DNA of 64,000 bases from DASXRC01 sp036506795. GTDB lineage: Bacteria > Actinomycetota > Actinomycetes > Mycobacteriales > Micromonosporaceae. Within the stretch, counting starts at the first letter, position 1. Every line of letters starts with the position of its first letter. Made by a program: the position numbers and the translations under genes. The notes beneath the pieces are model-generated. The model made no database searches and was not told the origin of the DNA. It saw only the letters and a list, made by a program, of their open reading frames with translations. The stretch is from assembly GCA_036506795.1 (NCBI GenBank), contig DASXRC010000228.1:88699-152698 (forward strand), written 5' to 3'. Below, in pieces: positions 60,612-64,000 of the stretch.

Positions 60612-61166
60612 TCAGAAGTCTGCGTAGACGGCGAAGCCGCGGTCGGCGCAGCGACGATAGAAGCTCGCCAGCACGGCGAGCTCGCCTCGGCTGAAGGTCC
60701 ACTGCGGGGGACCACCCGACTCGTCGCGCAGCGCGTCGAGGCGGCTCTCCAGCCAGCGCAGCTGCTGGTCGGCGAGCCGGCTGTCGGCGAGCGCCGCCCG
60801 GAGCACGGCGCCGACGGTCTCGAAGGTCACCTGCTCGCCGTGCTCAGCGTGGCCCTCGACGAACCGCTCCAGGCCGCCGGCGATCCACGCACACCCGTCG
60901 GGGTCGATCACGGGGTCCTCGTCCTCGGCCGCGGCGTCCGTGGCGTAGAGCACGCCGTCCAGGCCGAGCAGCAGGTCCACCAGCTCGGTGTACGCCGTTG
61001 CCCGAACGGTGCCCGTCTTGGCTATATGTCCGGCCAGGGCCGCGGTCGGTGCGCTCACGTCGGGCGCGTCGGCCAGCTCGGAAAAGTCCACGAACTCCGC
61101 CGGGGCGACCGGATCGTAGAAGCGGCCGGTACGCGGCCACTGCACGGCGACGTTGTCCAGCCCCAT
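60612..61166 (-). CDS. Conserved hypothetical protein
   Basis: A 184-residue soluble acidic protein (MGLDNVAVQWPRTGRFYDP...). It has a short aromatic/tryptophan region (CAWIAGGLERFVEGH) and a C-terminal SFYRRCADRGFAVYADF. It is predicted mainly helical with no membrane segment. A gene of this kind often lies between the DUF721 gene and gyrB on the opposite strand in actinomycetes by my recollection. No family or function was recognised. Confidence 0.65.
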   Translation of the reverse strand: MGLDNVAVQWPRTGRFYDPVAPAEFVDFSELADAPDVSAPTAALAGHIAKTGTVRATAYTELVDLLLGLDGVLYATDAAAEDEDPVIDPDGCAWIAGGLERFVEGHAEHGEQVTFETVGAVLRAALADSRLADQQLRWLESRLDALRDESGGPPQWTFSRGELAVLASFYRRCADRGFAVYADF

Positions 61167-61791
61167 CGCGGGTCACCCTCTCTCGGACCGGGCGGCTCGC
61201 GGCCGTACCCCGGCGCCAGTCGGTTCGCGCCGGGAGGTTACGGCACCGGAAGCCGTTTCCGCGACCCTCCGAACCGCCAATCCGTCGCGATCCGGCCCTC
61301 GTCGCCTGGGCCGGCTCGTTCCCGGACGATCTAGGCTTGTACCGGACGATCTAGGCTTCACGCGGCGGCACCACCCCGATGCGGAAGCGAGTTCGCCGGT
61401 CATCGACGCGCTCCTGTGTGTGGGGAGTTGTAACCGGGCCGTTTCGTGGCGCTGTGACCAACTCAGGTGCCTCATCGGGGGTGCCGTGTACGCGTTTCCT
61501 GGTCCGCGCACAGTAAGATTGGCCGAGACGAAGGAACACCGCGGAGCGGCGTGATTGGGGGCAGACCCCGTCCCCGCCGCCGTCCCCGCGATGTTCAGCC
61601 GATCACGACCCGCGGGTGTCCGCGGTGGTCGGCACGCTCCGGCCGCCTCGGTCCGGTGCCAGGGTCCGCGCTCCGGTGCGACGCCCGGTGTCGGTTCCCC
61701 CGGGCGTGGTTGCGTGCCGGCCGCCGGAGACGCCCACTTACCCCGTTCCCCCTCGTGCGTGCGCGACCGGGGTGCGAGAAAGCGACCGAGG
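61167..61791. other. gyrB upstream region
   Basis: About 625 bp, open in the gyrB frame for the last 240 bp but without a good start. It contains the 17-bp direct repeat at 61322-61358 and a TAAGAT -10-like word at 61514-61519 without a clear -35. It should hold the gyrB promoter and leader. Confidence 0.5.
61322..61358 (+). repeat. Perfect 17-bp direct repeat before gyrB
   Basis: CCGGACGATCTAGGCTT occurs twice, at 61322-61338 and 61342-61358, period 20 bp (two turns of the helix). It lies 434 bp before the gyrB start. Confidence 0.85.
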
Positions 61792-63735
61792 GTGGCAGCA
61801 CAGAAGAAGCAGGATTACACCGCTGGCTCGATCACCGTTCTCGAGGGCCTCGAGGCGGTCCGCAAGCGTCCCGGCATGTACATCGGCACCACCGGCGAGC
61901 GCGGCCTGCACCACCTGGTCTCGGAGGTCGTGGACAACGCCGTCGACGAGGCCCTCGCCGGCTACGCCGACACGATCGACGTCGTCCTGTTGGCGGACGG
62001 CGGCGTCCGGGTCGTGGACAACGGGCGAGGATTCCCGGTCGACCTGCACCCCAAGCTGCGCAAGCCGGGCGTGGAGGTCGCGCTCACCGTGCTGCACGCG
62101 GGCGGCAAGTTCGACAGCAAGGTGTACGCCGTCTCCGGCGGCCTGCACGGCGTCGGCGTGTCGGTGGTCAACGCGCTGTCCAGCCGGATGGAGATCGAGA
62201 TCCACAAGGACGGTTACGTCTGGCGGCAGCAGTACCACCACTCCAAGCCGACCCCGCTGGAGAAGGGCGAGACGACGCGCCGCACGGGCTCGTCGGTCGC
62301 GTTCTGGCCGGATCCGACCGTCTTCGAGACCACCGAGTTCTCCTTCGAGACGATCTCCCGCCGGCTTCAGGAGATGGCCTTCCTCAATCGCGGCCTCACC
62401 ATCCACCTGCGCGACGAGCGAGAGACCGACGAGGCCGGCAAGCCGCGCGAGGTGACCTACCTGTACAAGGGCGGCATCGCCGACTTCGTGCGCCACCTCA
62501 ACCAGACCAAGAGCCCGATCCACAAGTCGGTGATCGAGTTCGGGGCGGACGGGGACGGCATGGCGGTCGAGATCGCGATGCAGTGGAACGAGTCGTACGG
62601 CGAGTCGGTCTACACGTTCGCCAACACCATCAACACGCACGAGGGTGGCACCCACGAGGAGGGGTTCCGCTCCGCGCTCACCGGTGTCATCAATAAGTAC
62701 GGCAGCGACAAGAAGATTCTCAAGGGCGACGAGAAGCTGTCCGGCGAAGACATCCGGGAGGGGCTCGCTGCGATCATCTCGGTCAAGCTGGCCAACCCCC
62801 AGTTCGAGGGCCAGACGAAGACCAAGCTCGGGAACACGGAGGTGCGCAGCTTCGTGCAGAAGGTGTGCAACGAGTGGCTCACCGACTGGCTCGAGCGGAA
62901 CCCGGCCGAGGCCAGGGTGATCATCTCGAAGGCGTCGGCCGCCGCCCGCGCCAGGATCGCGGCCGCGCAGGCGCGCCGGCTGGCCCGCCGCAAGTCCCTG
63001 CTGGAGTCCGGGTCGATGCCGGGCAAGCTGGCCGACTGCCAGTCCACGGATCCGCGGGTCAGCGAACTGTTCATCGTCGAGGGTGACTCGGCGGGTGGTT
63101 CGGCCAAGCAGGGCCGCGACCCGCGTACGCAGGCGATCCTGCCCATCCGCGGCAAGATCCTTAATGTGGAGAAGGCCCGCATCGACCGCATTCTCAAGAA
63201 CAACGAGGTGCAGGCGCTGATAACCGCGCTCGGCACGGGCATCCACGACGAGTTCGACATCGAGAAGCTGCGCTACCACAAGATCATCTTGATGGCGGAC
63301 GCGGACATCGATGGAAAGCACATCCAGACCCTGCTGCTCACCCTGCTGTTCCGGTTTATGCGTCCGCTCGTGGAGCTCGGCCACGTCTACCTGGCGTCGC
63401 CTCCGCTCTACAAGATCAAGTGGAACAAGAAGGGCGACGACGCGCAGTACGCCTACTCCGATCGGGAGCGCGACGGGCTGATCGCCCTGCGCCAGGAGCG
63501 CAAGCCGAACGCGAAGCCGGACGACGTCCAGCGGTTCAAGGGTCTGGGTGAGATGAACTACCCCGAGCTGTGGGAGACCACGATGAACCCGGCGACGCGC
63601 ACCCTGCTGCAGGTGACGCTCGACGACGCGGCAACCGCGGACGAGCTGTTCAGCGTGCTGATGGGTGAGGACGTCGAGGCGCGTCGGTCGTTCATCCAGC
63701 GCAATGCGAAGGACGTGCGGTTCCTGGACATCTAG
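61792..63735 (+). CDS. gyrB: DNA gyrase subunit B
   Basis: A 647-residue protein from the GTG at 61792. GHKL ATPase motifs: EVVDNAVDEALAGYADTIDV, VVDNGRGFPVDLHPK, GGLHGVGVSVVNALSSRM. Toprim domain: IVEGDSAGGSAKQGRDPRTQ, PIRGKILNVEKARIDR, MADADIDGKHIQTLLLTLLF. C-terminal QRFKGLGEMNYPELWETTMN and DAATADELFSVLMGEDVEAR. With GyrA it introduces negative supercoils. It is separated from gyrA by 108 bp including a hairpin. Confidence 0.97.
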   Translation: MAAQKKQDYTAGSITVLEGLEAVRKRPGMYIGTTGERGLHHLVSEVVDNAVDEALAGYADTIDVVLLADGGVRVVDNGRGFPVDLHPKLRKPGVEVALTVLHAGGKFDSKVYAVSGGLHGVGVSVVNALSSRMEIEIHKDGYVWRQQYHHSKPTPLEKGETTRRTGSSVAFWPDPTVFETTEFSFETISRRLQEMAFLNRGLTIHLRDERETDEAGKPREVTYLYKGGIADFVRHLNQTKSPIHKSVIEFGADGDGMAVEIAMQWNESYGESVYTFANTINTHEGGTHEEGFRSALTGVINKYGSDKKILKGDEKLSGEDIREGLAAIISVKLANPQFEGQTKTKLGNTEVRSFVQKVCNEWLTDWLERNPAEARVIISKASAAARARIAAAQARRLARRKSLLESGSMPGKLADCQSTDPRVSELFIVEGDSAGGSAKQGRDPRTQAILPIRGKILNVEKARIDRILKNNEVQALITALGTGIHDEFDIEKLRYHKIILMADADIDGKHIQTLLLTLLFRFMRPLVELGHVYLASPPLYKIKWNKKGDDAQYAYSDRERDGLIALRQERKPNAKPDDVQRFKGLGEMNYPELWETTMNPATRTLLQVTLDDAATADELFSVLMGEDVEARRSFIQRNAKDVRFLDI

Positions 63736-63741
63736 GTTGCT

Positions 63742-63775
63742 GGTCCGCCCGGCCGATTTGTGGGTCGGGCGGGTC
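63742..63775 (+). terminator. Hairpin between gyrB and gyrA
   Basis: Near-perfect 13-bp inverted repeat (63742-63754 with 63763-63775, two mismatches) and 8-base loop, followed by TGTTTGGG. It lies 6 bp after the gyrB stop and 68 bp before gyrA, and may be a partial terminator or attenuator. Confidence 0.5.
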
Positions 63776-63843
63776 TGTTTGGGTTGTCCGGTAAGGGTTC
63801 CGGTCGAGCATGTGACCGGACCGAACGTTGATGAGGGTTGACT

Positions 63844-64000
63844 GTGACGGATACGAACGAACCTGAGGGCGACGAGCCGATCGAGTCCGAGGACTCCTTC
63901 GAGACCTCGGTCGAGGCTGGCTTGCGCAGCCGGGTCGAACCGGTGGGCCTCGAGGTCGAGATGCAGCGTTCATACCTCGACTACGCGATGAGCGTGATCG
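63844..64000 (+). CDS. gyrA: DNA gyrase subunit A (partial, 5' end only)
   Basis: From the GTG at 63844, 52 codons remain before the window edge. An acidic N-terminal extension (EPEGDEPIESEDSFE) leads into the diagnostic start of the topoisomerase domain (GLEVEMQRSYLDYAMSVI). GAGG sits upstream. It encodes the DNA-breaking subunit that partners GyrB. Confidence 0.95.
   Translation, partial: MTDTNEPEGDEPIESEDSFETSVEAGLRSRVEPVGLEVEMQRSYLDYAMSVI

Noticed and set aside
1..64000. tRNA, rRNA genes, CRISPR arrays or insertion sequences
   Set aside because: No TΨC-like arm with matching acceptor, no regularly spaced repeats and no transposase motifs were seen by eye; only the intein qualifies as a mobile element.

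Overview
The window is a GC-rich (roughly 70%) actinobacterial chromosome segment spanning the replication-origin region. Gene order matches the conserved actinobacterial origin neighbourhood (dnaB/rpsF/ponA/ino1, then pcnA/murJ/sigM/trxBA/cwlM/parBA/rsmG/jag/yidC/rnpA/rpmH, then dnaA/dnaN/recF/gyrBA). The gnd gene between dnaN and recF, the Tad pilus locus and the overall protein style suggest Micromonosporaceae or a close relative. That placement is inference from gene order and sequence style; no database was searched.

Left part (1-7.5 kb): the end of a Tad/Flp pilus locus on the minus strand (prepilin peptidase, Flp pilin, TadE, TadG-like, CpaB, CpaE/TadZ running off the window), then an LppU-type membrane protein, a stand-alone AAA ATPase and a DoxX-like protein. 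At 7.5-11 kb lies a four-gene molybdenum-cofactor operon (moaC, mog, moeA, moaE) divergent from a TauE/SafE permease. At 11.2-16.6 kb are a GGDEF-EAL protein behind a structured leader, a GT87-like membrane protein, a phosphoribosyltransferase and a DinB/maleylpyruvate-isomerase-like protein. A lipoprotein gene at 16.7-17.4 kb is broken by frameshifts.

Middle (17.5-39.6 kb): dnaB carries a 426-residue intein with a LAGLIDADG endonuclease. The rpsF-ssb-rpsR-rplI operon follows, then an endonuclease-IV-like enzyme, two large multi-pass membrane proteins, the class A penicillin-binding protein, a DUF5318 protein, a PadR regulator with a palindromic operator, inositol-phosphate synthase, Ogt, CCA-adding enzyme, the lipid II flippase MurJ and a separate membrane pseudokinase with an extracellular discoidin-like domain.

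Right part (39.6-64 kb): sigM and its membrane anti-sigma gene, trxB-trxA behind a SigR-type promoter, a CwlM-like protein, GNAT, aminotransferase, Ddl-like ligase, parAB with two parS sites, rsmG, jag, yidC, yidD, rnpA, rpmH, then dnaA, oriC, dnaN, gnd, recF, a DUF721 gene, gyrB and the start of gyrA. Leading genes radiate away from oriC: rpmH-side genes on minus, dnaA-side genes on plus. Together these encode initiation and segregation of the chromosome, membrane insertion, cell-wall synthesis and its control, and thiol redox homeostasis.

The most interesting non-routine signals are the structured leader with a 7-codon uORF before the GGDEF-EAL gene, twin hairpins in the flp leader, the intein with an embedded HTH-like segment, a DnaA-box trio next to parS just downstream of parB, a uORF coupled to the aminotransferase start, and the degenerate kinase and amidase proteins of the cell-wall cluster. 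No clearly novel multi-gene system was found.
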